A stretch of DNA of 17,028 bases, taken from assembly GCA_003648395.1 (NCBI GenBank), contig QMPB01000026.1, positions 1 to 17,028 of the forward strand, written 5' to 3'. Under the pieces are notes generated by a model. It made no database searches. It saw only the letters and a list, made by a program, of their open reading frames with translations, and was not told the DNA's origin. Of the stretch, positions 9,593 to 17,028 are shown piece after piece; the first letter of the stretch is position 1; every line of letters starts with the position of its first letter. The position numbers and the translations under genes were made by a program. This DNA is from Bacteroidota bacterium (GTDB lineage: Bacteria; Bacteroidota; Bacteroidia; Bacteroidales; UBA1556).

Positions 9593-9600
9593 CAAAAATA
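9593..9600 (-). promoter_or_regulatory. Candidate internal promoter -7 element for dxs
   Basis: The minus-strand sequence TATTTTTG matches TAnnTTTG and lies 19 bases before the dxs ATG at 9573. A TTTG is present upstream (9619 to 9616), but the 15-base spacer is shorter than the usual 19-21, so the promoter would be weak. A short leader is consistent with other genes in this window. Confidence 0.4.
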
Positions 9601-9631
9601 ATAATATTAAAAACACAAAACTAGAGTATTC

Positions 9632-10948
9632 TTAGTTAATTATATGTTTCCAAATATCATTGCCTATTACAAAAACCATAAGCGCTAATAAAATAAACAT
9701 TCCAACCATTTGAGCTTTTTCCATAATCTTCTCAGACACAGGACGACCTGTAACAACTTCTACCAAAAGAAATACTACATGACCACCATCAAGGGCAGGA
9801 ATAGGAAGTATATTCATAAAACCAAGAATAAGAGAAATCATTGCTGTTAGAAACCAGAATCGATGCCAATTCCATACCGAACCATATATAGTAGCTATGC
9901 CTATTGGGCCTTGCAATGAGTCAGTAGCTTTTTCTTTACCACTAAAAATCTTTCCAAAGCCTTTTATATTTGCCGAAAGAATGGAAACACCATCTTTCAC
10001 ACCATACTTAAGTCCATCGGCAATACTGTATTTCTTATATTGGTATGGTGGTCGCAATGCCAAAACACCAATCATTCCTGAGCTATCAATATTAACTGCA
10101 AGGTCGAGTGTATCATTCTCACGAAGCAATGTTAATTTAATTTCAGACCCTTTATTTTCTATCACTTTACTTCTAAACTCACCAAAACTAGAAACAAAGC
10201 TATTGTTTATATATATCACTTTATCATCCTTCATAAGACCAGCTTCAAAGCCTGCCATATTAGGAATAACACTATCAATTACAAATTCGTAATTATCAGC
10301 TCTAATAAAAAGTGGTTTCGTCTTTTTAGTATAATTCTTATAAAAATCGTCAGGGATAATAACATCCACTTCTTCACCATCACGAAGCACCGTAATCTTA
10401 GCTCCCATTAGGTTGCTCTGTGATGTAATATCATTAAAACGATCTAATTTAAATCCATTAACCTCTATAATTTTATCACCAGTTTCAAAGCCTACTTCCT
10501 TCCCTAGTTCATAAGCATATATTCCGTTATCAATAGCATCTACAGGAAGGTATTCTTTTTCGTAATGCAATGTGATAAAAGCAAGGATAATAACACCAAG
10601 TATGAAATTTACTACTACTCCACCAATCATAACGATAAGGCGTTGCCATGCTGGCTTAGATCTAAATTCATCATTTTTAGGTGGTAGTTTCATTGCATCT
10701 TTATCCATTGACTCGTCAATCATACCAGCAATTTTTACATAACCTCCCAAAGGCAACCAACCAATTCCATATTCTGTATCTCCTTTCTTAAAACTAAAAA
10801 GCTTAATGCCCCATGCATCAAAAAATAAGAAAAATTTCTCTACTCTAATACCAAAAGCTCGAGCCGCCAAAAAATGACCTAACTCGTGAAGTGTTACTAT
10901 TATTGAAAGGCCAAGGATTAACTGCCCAGCCATTACTAATCCATCCAT
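9632..10948 (-). CDS. rseP: RIP zinc metalloprotease, site-2 protease family
   Basis: The 438-residue product is an intramembrane metalloprotease that cuts membrane-anchored substrates such as anti-sigma factors and remnant signal peptides. The first transmembrane segment holds the zinc site HELGH at 21-25. The conserved late motif NILPIPALDGGH (N379, D387) supplies the third zinc ligand. Between them are two periplasmic PDZ domains: about 135-195, including GFETGDKIIEVNG, and about 218-290, including AGFEAGLMKDDKVIYINN. The protein ends with a hydrophobic helix. All catalytic residues are intact and the length is normal for the family. It lies 16 bases downstream of dxr and 58 bases upstream of dxs. 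Proximity of dxr and rseP is common in Bacteroidota. Its substrates here are unknown, since no sigma/anti-sigma pair is in the window. Confidence 0.96.
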   Translation of the reverse strand: MDGLVMAGQLILGLSIIVTLHELGHFLAARAFGIRVEKFFLFFDAWGIKLFSFKKGDTEYGIGWLPLGGYVKIAGMIDESMDKDAMKLPPKNDEFRSKPAWQRLIVMIGGVVVNFILGVIILAFITLHYEKEYLPVDAIDNGIYAYELGKEVGFETGDKIIEVNGFKLDRFNDITSQSNLMGAKITVLRDGEEVDVIIPDDFYKNYTKKTKPLFIRADNYEFVIDSVIPNMAGFEAGLMKDDKVIYINNSFVSSFGEFRSKVIENKGSEIKLTLLRENDTLDLAVNIDSSGMIGVLALRPPYQYKKYSIADGLKYGVKDGVSILSANIKGFGKIFSGKEKATDSLQGPIGIATIYGSVWNWHRFWFLTAMISLILGFMNILPIPALDGGHVVFLLVEVVTGRPVSEKIMEKAQMVGMFILLALMVFVIGNDIWKHIIN

Positions 10949-10964
10949 AATTGTAATATAATAA

Positions 10965-12137
10965 TTATATAAAACTATTGAAACACTTTCGTGCTTCTAA
11001 ATCTGTTTGAACAAGGTCTTCGTATGAAGGCTTATGAATAAAACTAACTTTATTCATACATTGCTCAATATGTTCTGACATTTGTACAAAACCTACTTTA
11101 TTTTTCAGAAAAGCTGCCACGGCAACTTCATTAGCGGCATTAAGAATAGCTGGCATATTACCACCTTTTTCTAATGCATGAAAAGCAAGTGCAAGGTTAC
11201 GAAAATTTTGCACATCTACTTGCTCAAAAGTTAGAGAATTATAATCTTTAAAATCTAAGCGTGGAAAACTATTCTTAAGACGCTCTGGATAAGCCATTGC
11301 GTACTGAATTGGAAGCTTCATATCTGGCAATCCCATTTGAGCTTTTATGCTTCCATCTTCAAATTGCACCATTGAATGCACAATAGATTGTGGGTGCACA
11401 ACTACTTCTATTTGATCAGGTCTTAAATTAAAAAGCCACTTAGCCTCTATTACTTCAAGGCCTTTATTCATCATGCTTGCCGAATCAATTGTGATTTTAG
11501 CACCCATTTCCCAGTTTGGATGCTTTAGTGCATCTTCTGGTTTTACATTACGCAAGAAATCAATATCTTTTCCACGAAAAGGACCTCCCGATGCAGTTAG
11601 AATGATTTTTTCAATCTTATTATCAAAATCACCAACCAAACATTGAAAAATTGCTGAATGCTCTGAATCTACAGGATATAAATTCACACCTTTTTCTCTT
11701 GCTTTCTTAGTAACTATCTCTCCAGCTACAACAAAAGTTTCTTTATTGGCAATGGCAATTTGCTTACTATATTCTATGGCATTAAGTGTTGGAGCCAGTG
11801 CGGCAAAGCCCACAATTGCCATAAGTATCATATCGATACTACTCATCTCTACAATTTGCTCAATAGCTTTTTGTCCAGCGTAAACTTGAATATCTTCTTT
11901 ACTTAATGCTTTCTCAAGTTTGGAATATAAATCCTCATTTTCTATAATAGCAACATTAGGCTTATACTTTAAACTCTGTGCAATCAATAAATCAACATTA
12001 TTACCCGCAGTAAGCACCTCCACCTCAAAAACATCTGGATGCTCAGAAATTACTTCCAAAGCTTGCGTCCCTATAGAACCTGTGGAACCTAATATTGCAA
12101 TTCTTTTCTTCTGAATGTCTTCGTTAGTATTATACAT
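10965..12137 (-). CDS. dxr: 1-deoxy-D-xylulose-5-phosphate reductoisomerase
   Basis: The 390-residue enzyme converts DXP to 2-C-methyl-D-erythritol 4-phosphate with NADPH, the second MEP-pathway step. The NADPH-binding loop GSTGSIGT is at 17-24 and the NKETFVVAGE segment at 131-140. The metal-binding residues appear in VDSEH (D157, E159), and the substrate and metal site is completed by SMMNKGLEVIEA (N224, K225, E228). SGGPFRG at 183-189 is the usual flexible-loop region. Length and domain order are standard. It starts 28 bases after the M23 peptidase gene and precedes rseP by 16 bases, so the three genes almost certainly share a transcript. Having dxs two genes later puts both entry enzymes of the pathway in one cluster. 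Confidence 0.97.
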   Translation of the reverse strand: MYNTNEDIQKKRIAILGSTGSIGTQALEVISEHPDVFEVEVLTAGNNVDLLIAQSLKYKPNVAIIENEDLYSKLEKALSKEDIQVYAGQKAIEQIVEMSSIDMILMAIVGFAALAPTLNAIEYSKQIAIANKETFVVAGEIVTKKAREKGVNLYPVDSEHSAIFQCLVGDFDNKIEKIILTASGGPFRGKDIDFLRNVKPEDALKHPNWEMGAKITIDSASMMNKGLEVIEAKWLFNLRPDQIEVVVHPQSIVHSMVQFEDGSIKAQMGLPDMKLPIQYAMAYPERLKNSFPRLDFKDYNSLTFEQVDVQNFRNLALAFHALEKGGNMPAILNAANEVAVAAFLKNKVGFVQMSEHIEQCMNKVSFIHKPSYEDLVQTDLEARKCFNSFI

Positions 12138-12165
12138 TTATATTTCTATACTTAAGATAAATGAA

Positions 12166-13059
12166 TTATTTGAAAGTTATAAAGTTGGAAGGATTTACAG
12201 CATTATTCTTATACCACAACTCAAAATGTAGATGTTGCCCCGATGTAAGATTTCCTGTATTTCCAACTATAGCAATAGGATCTCCTGCTTTTACAATATC
12301 TCCTTGTTTTTTAAGCAAAGTAGAATTGTGTTTATATATACTTATTAGGTCATCATCGTGTTGAATTGTAATTACATAACCACCTTGATATGTCCATTCC
12401 GAAAAAATTATTCGCCCATCCAAAGTAGATTTTATTGTTTCGTTATTCTTGCAAACTATATCAACCCCAAAATGTGATTCCAAGGCATCAAATCCATTAG
12501 TTATAGTACCACGCACAGGAGTATAAAATACAAACTGACCTATACCTCGCGATACTCCTTGGTTATTAGAATAAACTAGGTCGTAATCATTAACATTATC
12601 CCATTTTTTTCGTAACTGCTTCTCTCTATCAGATTTTACATCAGGAATATTATTATAATCTATTTCCGCATTTCGAGCGGGCAATATTGTATCAGTATTA
12701 TATAAATCTTCTCCCAATAAAATTCGTTTATAAAAATTTTCTCGGTAAACCACTTCTTGATCATATCGTAATCGCAAAGAATCAATCCTTGCCTGATTAA
12801 TATAAACCTGATACACTTTATCAACACTGGCATAGCCAGGAATAAATTCTTTAAGAGGAGTAATCCAAATAAAAAAAATAGTAATCGATACGGCGAAGAT
12901 TGTAACAAATCCAATAAGCATAAAAAGATTCATACGCGACAACCTAAAAGTCAGCATATCTTCATATGTTAACTCATCTGTTACCACAAATTTATATTTA
13001 TGGTTTACATTGGAAAATATCCTCTTAAATAGCTTTTTATTTTGCTTCTTTGCCTTCAT
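12166..13059 (-). CDS. Membrane-anchored M23 (LytM-like) peptidase
   Basis: The 297-residue product has a basic cytoplasmic start (MKAKKQNKKLFKRIF), one transmembrane helix at about 43-66, a helical linker (80-160) and a C-terminal M23 domain. The zinc and catalytic residues are present: HFGVD (H196, D200), a His in TIQHDDD (H234), IYKHN (H244) and HLHFE (H276, H278). It is therefore predicted to be an active peptidoglycan endopeptidase anchored in the inner membrane and facing the periplasm, unlike the inactive LytM activators that lack these residues. This architecture is common in Bacteroidota next to cell-division or envelope genes. It is the first gene of the run with dxr, rseP and dxs. 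A -7 element about 24 bases before its ATG marks the likely start of the operon. Confidence 0.93.
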   Translation of the reverse strand: MKAKKQNKKLFKRIFSNVNHKYKFVVTDELTYEDMLTFRLSRMNLFMLIGFVTIFAVSITIFFIWITPLKEFIPGYASVDKVYQVYINQARIDSLRLRYDQEVVYRENFYKRILLGEDLYNTDTILPARNAEIDYNNIPDVKSDREKQLRKKWDNVNDYDLVYSNNQGVSRGIGQFVFYTPVRGTITNGFDALESHFGVDIVCKNNETIKSTLDGRIIFSEWTYQGGYVITIQHDDDLISIYKHNSTLLKKQGDIVKAGDPIAIVGNTGNLTSGQHLHFELWYKNNAVNPSNFITFK

Positions 13060-13082
13060 TAAATACTATAAATAATTTGCCG

Positions 13083-13090
13083 CAAATATA
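13083..13090 (-). promoter_or_regulatory. Candidate promoter -7 element of the M23-dxr-rseP-dxs run
   Basis: Minus-strand TATATTTG matches TAnnTTTG exactly and ends 23 bases before the ATG of the M23 peptidase gene. It is followed by CGGCAAAT, near-identical to the sequence after the facing mtaB element. No TTTG is seen at the expected -33 distance. Confidence 0.55.
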
Positions 13091-13206
13091 GTTAATTAAT
13101 GCTTAATGTTTAGTTGTTAATGATTAATTTTTAATTCACAAATTCCATGCTATTGGACTACGAAATTGAATTAATATGACAATTTAGTAATTTAATATTT
13201 TAATAA

Positions 13207-13239
13207 TTTGATAATTTATCAATGTAACCATTATCTTTG
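13207..13239 (+). promoter_or_regulatory. Promoter of mtaB, Bacteroidota type
   Basis: TTTG at 13207-13210 and TATCTTTG at 13232-13239 are separated by 21 bases, matching the Bacteroidota housekeeping consensus TTTG-N19-21-TAnnTTTG. Transcription would start near 13244-13248, giving a leader of about 20 bases before the TTG start codon. The sequence upstream is AT-rich, as expected for an UP-like region. Confidence 0.75.
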
Positions 13240-13265
13240 CCGCAAATTAAAAAGCAATAATTACA

Positions 13266-14567
13266 TTGAAAAAGAAAATAGCGTTTCATACATTAGGTTG
13301 TAAACTAAATTACTCTGAGACTTCTACCATTCGTAAAATGTTTCCAGAGGCAGAGTATGAGCTTGTAGATTTTAAGGATACTGCCGATTATTATATTATA
13401 AACTCTTGTTCAGTAACTCAATTGGCTGAAAAAAAGACTAAAACTGCAGCCAAACAAGCAAAAAAAAGAAATGCAAACTCCAAAGTTAGTGTAATAGGGT
13501 GTTTTTCGCAACTTAGTCCTGAAAAACTCAGCGAGTTGGAATATGTAGATATGGTATTGGGCAACGACGATAAATATAATATTGTTGAATATATTCAGAA
13601 CCCCACATCCGACAGAGCTACAGAAGTTCATGTTGCGGAAATAGGAAAAATAAAAAGATTTATTCCTTCCTATTCTTCTGGAGATAGAACAAGAAGCTTT
13701 TTGAAAGTGCAGGACGGTTGCGACCATTTTTGCACATATTGCTCCATTCCAATGGCAAGGGGTCGCTCAAGAAGTGTTTCTGTAGAAAAAACTATTGCTG
13801 TAGCACATGAGGTTGCTGCCGAAGGTATTAAAGAAATTATCCTTACAGGAGTAAATATTGGCGACTTTGGAAAAGGTAGTTCAGAGAATTTTTACGACTT
13901 ACTTAAAGAGCTTGAAAAAGTAAATGGTATAAAACGAATAAGAATTTCGTCTTGCGAACCAGAATTACTAACAGATGAAATTATTGAGCTAGTTTCCAAA
14001 TCAAAGGTTTTTCTACCACATTTTCACTTACCCCTACAAAGTGGTAGCGATACTATTTTGAAAGATATGAAACGCTTTTATGATACTGAATTATATGCCG
14101 ATCGAGTGGCTAAAATAAAACAGCTTATGCCAAATGCGTGTATAGCTGCAGATGTTATAATTGGTTTTCCAACAGAAACTGAAGAGCTTTTTGAAGAAAC
14201 AATGACTTTTATTAAAGAAATAGACATTTCATATATCCACACCTTCACATACTCTCAGCGTAAGAATACTCACGCTTTACGCATAAAGAATCAGGTTCCA
14301 AATTTGGAGAAAAAAAGAAGAAGCAAGGAAATGCACAAATTATCAGAAAAGAAAAAAGCAGAGTTCTATTCAAATAATATAGGCACAAAACATAAGGTAC
14401 TCTTTGAAAATAGCGAAGAAGACAGTGTGATTTCGGGGTGGACTGATAATTATATAAAAGTATATACTAACTATAATGAATCACTCGTAAATTCGATTGT
14501 AGAAGTAGAGCTTGGCGATAAATATTTGGATGGATTTATTGTTTCAACGACAAAAATGATTGATTAA
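13266..14567 (+). CDS. mtaB: tRNA t6A37 methylthiotransferase
   Basis: The 433-residue product is a radical SAM methylthiotransferase that converts t6A37 to ms2t6A37 in tRNAs. The N-terminal MTTase domain carries the three Cys of the auxiliary 4Fe-4S cluster: C12 (TLGCKLN), C48 (NSCSVT) and C79 (IGCFSQL). The radical SAM cluster motif CDHFCTYC gives C152, C156 and C159. Downstream are the ISSCEP and LPLQSGSD segments typical of MtaB, and a small C-terminal TRAM-like region (about 370-433). The TLGCKLN opening favours MtaB over MiaB or RimO. The start is TTG: an in-frame stop lies six codons upstream, and the first internal Met (residue 24) would remove C12. The gene is monocistronic as far as can be seen, and no clear terminator follows. 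Confidence 0.94.
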   Translation: MKKKIAFHTLGCKLNYSETSTIRKMFPEAEYELVDFKDTADYYIINSCSVTQLAEKKTKTAAKQAKKRNANSKVSVIGCFSQLSPEKLSELEYVDMVLGNDDKYNIVEYIQNPTSDRATEVHVAEIGKIKRFIPSYSSGDRTRSFLKVQDGCDHFCTYCSIPMARGRSRSVSVEKTIAVAHEVAAEGIKEIILTGVNIGDFGKGSSENFYDLLKELEKVNGIKRIRISSCEPELLTDEIIELVSKSKVFLPHFHLPLQSGSDTILKDMKRFYDTELYADRVAKIKQLMPNACIAADVIIGFPTETEELFEETMTFIKEIDISYIHTFTYSQRKNTHALRIKNQVPNLEKKRRSKEMHKLSEKKKAEFYSNNIGTKHKVLFENSEEDSVISGWTDNYIKVYTNYNESLVNSIVEVELGDKYLDGFIVSTTKMID

Positions 14568-14878
14568 AAACATCTAAATAATTGAAGTATTAAATATCCT
14601 TAAAAAATATCTTATCTCATAAATAATATTACTTTTGTCTTCCTTCTGAAAAAACAATCATGTTTTACGAAGATTAATGATAATACCAACTAATAATTGG
14701 GAATAATCATTACCAATTTTATAGATACTAGAGATAGTAAATAAAATTAGAATTGGAATAGCACGTGGAGTGTTAATTAAATTAAGTAGAAGACTGTCCT
14801 TCCTCCACCGATTAATTAAATATTATAAGAATAAACAACGCGCATTATTATGATGCGTCGGTTATTAATTCAATTATT
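14568..14878 (+). promoter_or_regulatory. 311-base arcC upstream region with several possible RNA hairpins
   Basis: No protein gene is supported here. A TACTTTTG (TAnnTTTG) at 14630-14637 could be the promoter, leaving a leader of about 235 bases. Hairpins visible in plus-strand RNA: AATGAT.../...ATCATT with two internal mismatches (14676-14711); an alternative AATTGG/CCAATT (14695-14718) that excludes the first; AATTTTAT, TACTA, loop GAGA, TAGTA, ATAAAATT (14715-14748); GTGGAG/CTCCAC (14765-14808) with an inner GAAG/CTTC; and GCGCAT/ATGCGT (14840-14858), 20 bases before the ATG. The mutually exclusive pairings and structured leader are suggestive of a regulatory RNA, but I recognise no known riboswitch class. 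Confidence 0.45.
14630..14637 (+). promoter_or_regulatory. Candidate -7 element for arcC
   Basis: TACTTTTG fits TAnnTTTG, 241 bases before the arcC ATG. No TTTG or TTG occurs at the right -33 distance, so confidence is modest. If real, it defines an unusually long leader compared with the short leaders elsewhere in the window. Confidence 0.4.
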
Positions 14879-15817
14879 ATGAAGAAATTAGCTGTAGTAG
14901 CTTTAGGAGGCAATGCCTTATTAAAAAGCGGACAAAAAGGAACAGTAAGTGAACAGGAAGAAAATATTTTTGCAGCATGTGAGGATGTAGCTGATTTATT
15001 AGATTTAGATTACGATATAGTTATTGCTCATGGCAATGGCCCACAAGTTGGAAACGTATTATTACAGCACGAAGCTGGATTCAAGGAATTTGGAATACCA
15101 AAGCAACCTATGGATATTTGCGTAGCCGAAACTCAAGGTTCAATTGGGTATATGATTGAGCAGCAAATGCGCAATGTATTGTCTGAACGAGGCGTTAAAA
15201 AAGACATTATAGCTCTTATAACCCAAGTTCTTGTTGACGAAGATGATACTGCATTTAAAAATCCAACAAAACCAGTTGGCCCTTACTATACCGAAGAGGA
15301 AAAGAACAAAATGAGTGAGCAGGGGTGGAAATTTCAAGAAGACCCTGCAGGAAGAGGATATAGAAGAGTTGTTGCTTCGCCAAAACCTATTGATATAAGC
15401 AATTGGAAAGTTGTGGAGACTCTTGCTCGCCAAGGGAATATTGTTATCACCGTTGGTGGTGGTGGAATTCCTGCCATATTAAAAAAGAATGGCAAACTTG
15501 AAGGTATTGATGCTGTTATTGATAAAGATTTAGCTTCAGCAAAACTTGCTTCTAATATTAATGCTGATGCATTCTTTATACTTACCGATGTTACAAACGT
15601 AATGATAAACTTCAATACTCCTGAGCAAGAGAAACTTGGAAATATAACTATTGAAGAAATATCTAAACACCTTACAGACGGGCAGTTTACCGAAGGCAGC
15701 ATGGCTCCTAAGGTACGTGCTGGAATTCAGTTTGTAGAAAATGGAGGTAAAGAAACTGTTATTACTGATGCTAGATTATTAAAAAAAGAAGGATCAGGAA
15801 CACGCATTGTAAAATAA
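14879..15817 (+). CDS. arcC: Carbamate kinase
   Basis: The 312-residue product is a complete carbamate kinase, interconverting carbamoyl phosphate plus ADP with carbamate plus ATP in the cytoplasm. Visible sites: the opening VALGGNALL (GGNAL 10-14), HGNGPQVG (51-58), VASPKP (165-170), GGGGIP (193-198), DKDLASAKLA (215-224), ILTDV (234-238) and GSMAPKVRA near the end. These nucleotide and carbamoyl phosphate sites are intact and the length is standard. It precedes an ornithine carbamoyltransferase by 67 bases on the same strand, the arrangement seen in fermentative arginine or citrulline breakdown, so it likely yields ATP from carbamoyl phosphate. No arginine deiminase gene is within view. The start ATG is unambiguous, preceded by an AT-rich stretch without a Shine-Dalgarno. 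Confidence 0.97.
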   Translation: MKKLAVVALGGNALLKSGQKGTVSEQEENIFAACEDVADLLDLDYDIVIAHGNGPQVGNVLLQHEAGFKEFGIPKQPMDICVAETQGSIGYMIEQQMRNVLSERGVKKDIIALITQVLVDEDDTAFKNPTKPVGPYYTEEEKNKMSEQGWKFQEDPAGRGYRRVVASPKPIDISNWKVVETLARQGNIVITVGGGGIPAILKKNGKLEGIDAVIDKDLASAKLASNINADAFFILTDVTNVMINFNTPEQEKLGNITIEEISKHLTDGQFTEGSMAPKVRAGIQFVENGGKETVITDARLLKKEGSGTRIVK

Positions 15818-15825
15818 TAAACTAT

Positions 15826-15833
15826 TACATTTG
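15826..15833 (+). promoter_or_regulatory. Candidate internal promoter -7 element before the carbamoyltransferase gene
   Basis: TACATTTG matches TAnnTTTG in the 67-base gap after arcC, 51 bases before the next ATG. A TTG at 15807-15809 gives a 16-base spacer, shorter than ideal. It could allow separate expression of the carbamoyltransferase. A 7-bp AT-only inverted repeat (15842-15858) follows. Confidence 0.4.
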
Positions 15834-15884
15834 CATTCCAAATTAATTAGAAATTAATATATCACATTATAAAATATAGAAATT

Positions 15885-16886
15885 ATGGCTTACAACTTAA
15901 AAAATCAGAATTTCCTAAAGCTATTGGATTTAAGCCCAAAGGATATTACATTTCTTTTAGACTTATCAAGAGATCTTAAAAGAGCAAAATATACAGGTAC
16001 AGAAACTCAGCGTTTAAAAGGTAAAAATGTTGCTCTAATTTTCGAAAAAGCATCAACACGTACACGTTGCGCATTCGAAACTGCAGTTAACGACCAAGGG
16101 GGTCACGTTACATACCTAGGTCCTTCAGGAACTCAAATTGGCGCTAAAGAAACAATGAAAGATACTGCTCGTGTATTGGGACGTATGTATGATGGTATTG
16201 AGTACCGTGGTTTTGGACAATCAATTGTTGAAGAACTAGGCGAATTTGCTGGCGTTCCTGTATGGAATGGTTTGACAACAGAATTTCACCCAACACAAAT
16301 TCTTGCTGACTTTCTTACTATGATAGAGCATAGTGATAAGCCATTGAACCAAATTAAGTTTGCTTACTTGGGTGATGCTCAAAATAATATGGGTAACTCG
16401 CTAATGATTGGAGCAGCAAAAATGGGAATGGATTTTCGTGCTGTAGCACCAAAAGCTGTTCAGCCAACTGCTGAATTAGTTGCTATTGCCAAAGAAATTG
16501 CTAAAGAAACTGGCGCTACTATCACTATAACTGATGACTTGAAAGCTGGCGTTAAAGATTGTGATTTCCTTTATACTGATGTATGGGTAAGTATGGGCGA
16601 GGCTGACGAGGTTTGGAAGGAACGAATTGCTCTTTTGGAGCCATACCAAGTAAATCAAGCAGCTATGGACGCAACAGGAAATCCTGACGTGAAATTCATG
16701 CACTGTTTACCTGCATTCCACAACCGTGATACTAAAGTTGGTGAAGAAATTTATCAGAAGTTTGGTCTTGATGGACTTGAGGTTACTGAAGAAGTATTTG
16801 AAGGCCCAGCAAGCATAGTATTTGATGAAGCTGAAAACAGACTTCATACCATTAAAGCTGTTATGGTTGCTACTTTAGGAGCATAA
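15885..16886 (+). CDS. arcB: Ornithine carbamoyltransferase
   Basis: The 333-residue enzyme interconverts ornithine plus carbamoyl phosphate with citrulline plus phosphate. The carbamoyl phosphate motif STRTR is at 57-61 and HPTQ at 135-138; the ornithine-binding DVWVSMGE, with its SMG loop, is at 232-239; the catalytic HCLP is at 273-276 (C274). The SMG loop and length of about 333 match true ornithine enzymes of the E. coli ArgF/catabolic ArcB group, not the acetyl- or succinylornithine transcarbamylases found in some Bacteroidota. The arcC neighbour favours a catabolic role, hence arcB, but an anabolic argF role cannot be excluded by sequence. It lies 67 bases after arcC, and a weak hairpin with a short T run follows at 16900-16932. 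Confidence 0.9.
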   Translation: MAYNLKNQNFLKLLDLSPKDITFLLDLSRDLKRAKYTGTETQRLKGKNVALIFEKASTRTRCAFETAVNDQGGHVTYLGPSGTQIGAKETMKDTARVLGRMYDGIEYRGFGQSIVEELGEFAGVPVWNGLTTEFHPTQILADFLTMIEHSDKPLNQIKFAYLGDAQNNMGNSLMIGAAKMGMDFRAVAPKAVQPTAELVAIAKEIAKETGATITITDDLKAGVKDCDFLYTDVWVSMGEADEVWKERIALLEPYQVNQAAMDATGNPDVKFMHCLPAFHNRDTKVGEEIYQKFGLDGLEVTEEVFEGPASIVFDEAENRLHTIKAVMVATLGA

Positions 16887-16899
16887 TTATTTTTTGAAA

Positions 16900-16932
16900 G
16901 AAAACAACATTTACTTCGTTATTTTCGTTTTT
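16900..16932 (+). terminator. Weak candidate terminator after the carbamoyltransferase gene
   Basis: GAAAACAAC (16900-16908) pairs with GTTATTTTC (16918-16926) with one mismatch around a 9-base loop, followed by G and a run of five T. It lies 14 bases after the stop codon. The stem is AT-rich and imperfect. The rest of the window to 17028 contains no gene that I can support. Confidence 0.45.
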
Positions 16933-17028
16933 GAAACAGTCGATTACAAAATGTAAACTCCTTATTTCAAAAACTTCAAAGGCCTTGTATATGTTGCTTT
17001 CTTCTCAAAAACTCACAAAATAAAATAG

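Noticed and set aside
9897..10292. Open frame of 131 codons on the plus strand inside rseP
   Set aside because: It lies antisense to the PDZ-containing part of a well-supported gene and shows no recognisable motif; it is best explained as a coding shadow.
15334..15702. Open frame of 122 codons antisense to arcC
   Set aside because: The plus strand encodes conserved carbamate kinase motifs across this span, and the antisense product has no family features.
15842..15858. ATTAATT/AATTAAT palindrome considered as an arcC terminator
   Set aside because: It has no GC pairs and no T run after it; such palindromes are frequent by chance in DNA this AT-rich.
16887..17028. Search for an arcA or other gene start at the right edge
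   Set aside because: Only short AT-rich sequence with a weak hairpin was seen; no frame with recognisable protein begins before the window ends.

Overview
The window reads as a chromosomal segment from a member of the Bacteroidota. The DNA is AT-rich throughout, and AtpD carries the extra loop typical of this phylum. AtpC is the short form. Several genes are preceded at very short distance by the Bacteroidota -7 promoter element TAnnTTTG, and Shine-Dalgarno sequences are largely absent. No insertion sequence, integrase, CRISPR array, tRNA or rRNA was found. Most of the content is housekeeping, so the unusual signals lie in intergenic regions and in a few accessory proteins.

Layout from left to right. 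The 3' part of a thioredoxin-fold protein (1-1092, +) converges on atpD-atpC (2963 to 1212, -), with a strong bidirectional hairpin between them. The atpDC pair stands alone, without other ATP synthase genes on either side. Divergent from it is a secreted Tyr/Lys-rich repeat protein (3270-4310, +) with its own terminator. Next is an orphan AAA ATPase of the ATPase/DUF4143-like class (5620 to 4403, -). Its upstream region carries iterated TATTACAT motifs and a promoter element placed so close to the start codon that the mRNA may be leaderless.

A run of six same-strand genes follows on the minus strand, in transcription order: M23 peptidase, dxr, rseP, dxs, a NCKX-like Na+/Ca2+ exchanger and a flavin reductase. 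It joins the first two enzymes of the MEP isoprenoid pathway to an intramembrane protease and a cell-wall hydrolase, which suggests an envelope and isoprenoid theme. A compact divergent promoter region (13060-13265) separates this run from mtaB (+), a tRNA methylthiotransferase with a TTG start.

The right end holds arcC (carbamate kinase) and a full-length ornithine carbamoyltransferase (arcB/argF type), both on the plus strand. Together they can convert citrulline and phosphate to ornithine, CO2, NH3 and ATP, or run toward citrulline. No arginine deiminase gene is visible. A 311-base gap upstream of arcC can fold into several hairpins and is the best candidate here for an undescribed RNA element. 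All functional statements come from motif recognition by eye; no database search was possible.
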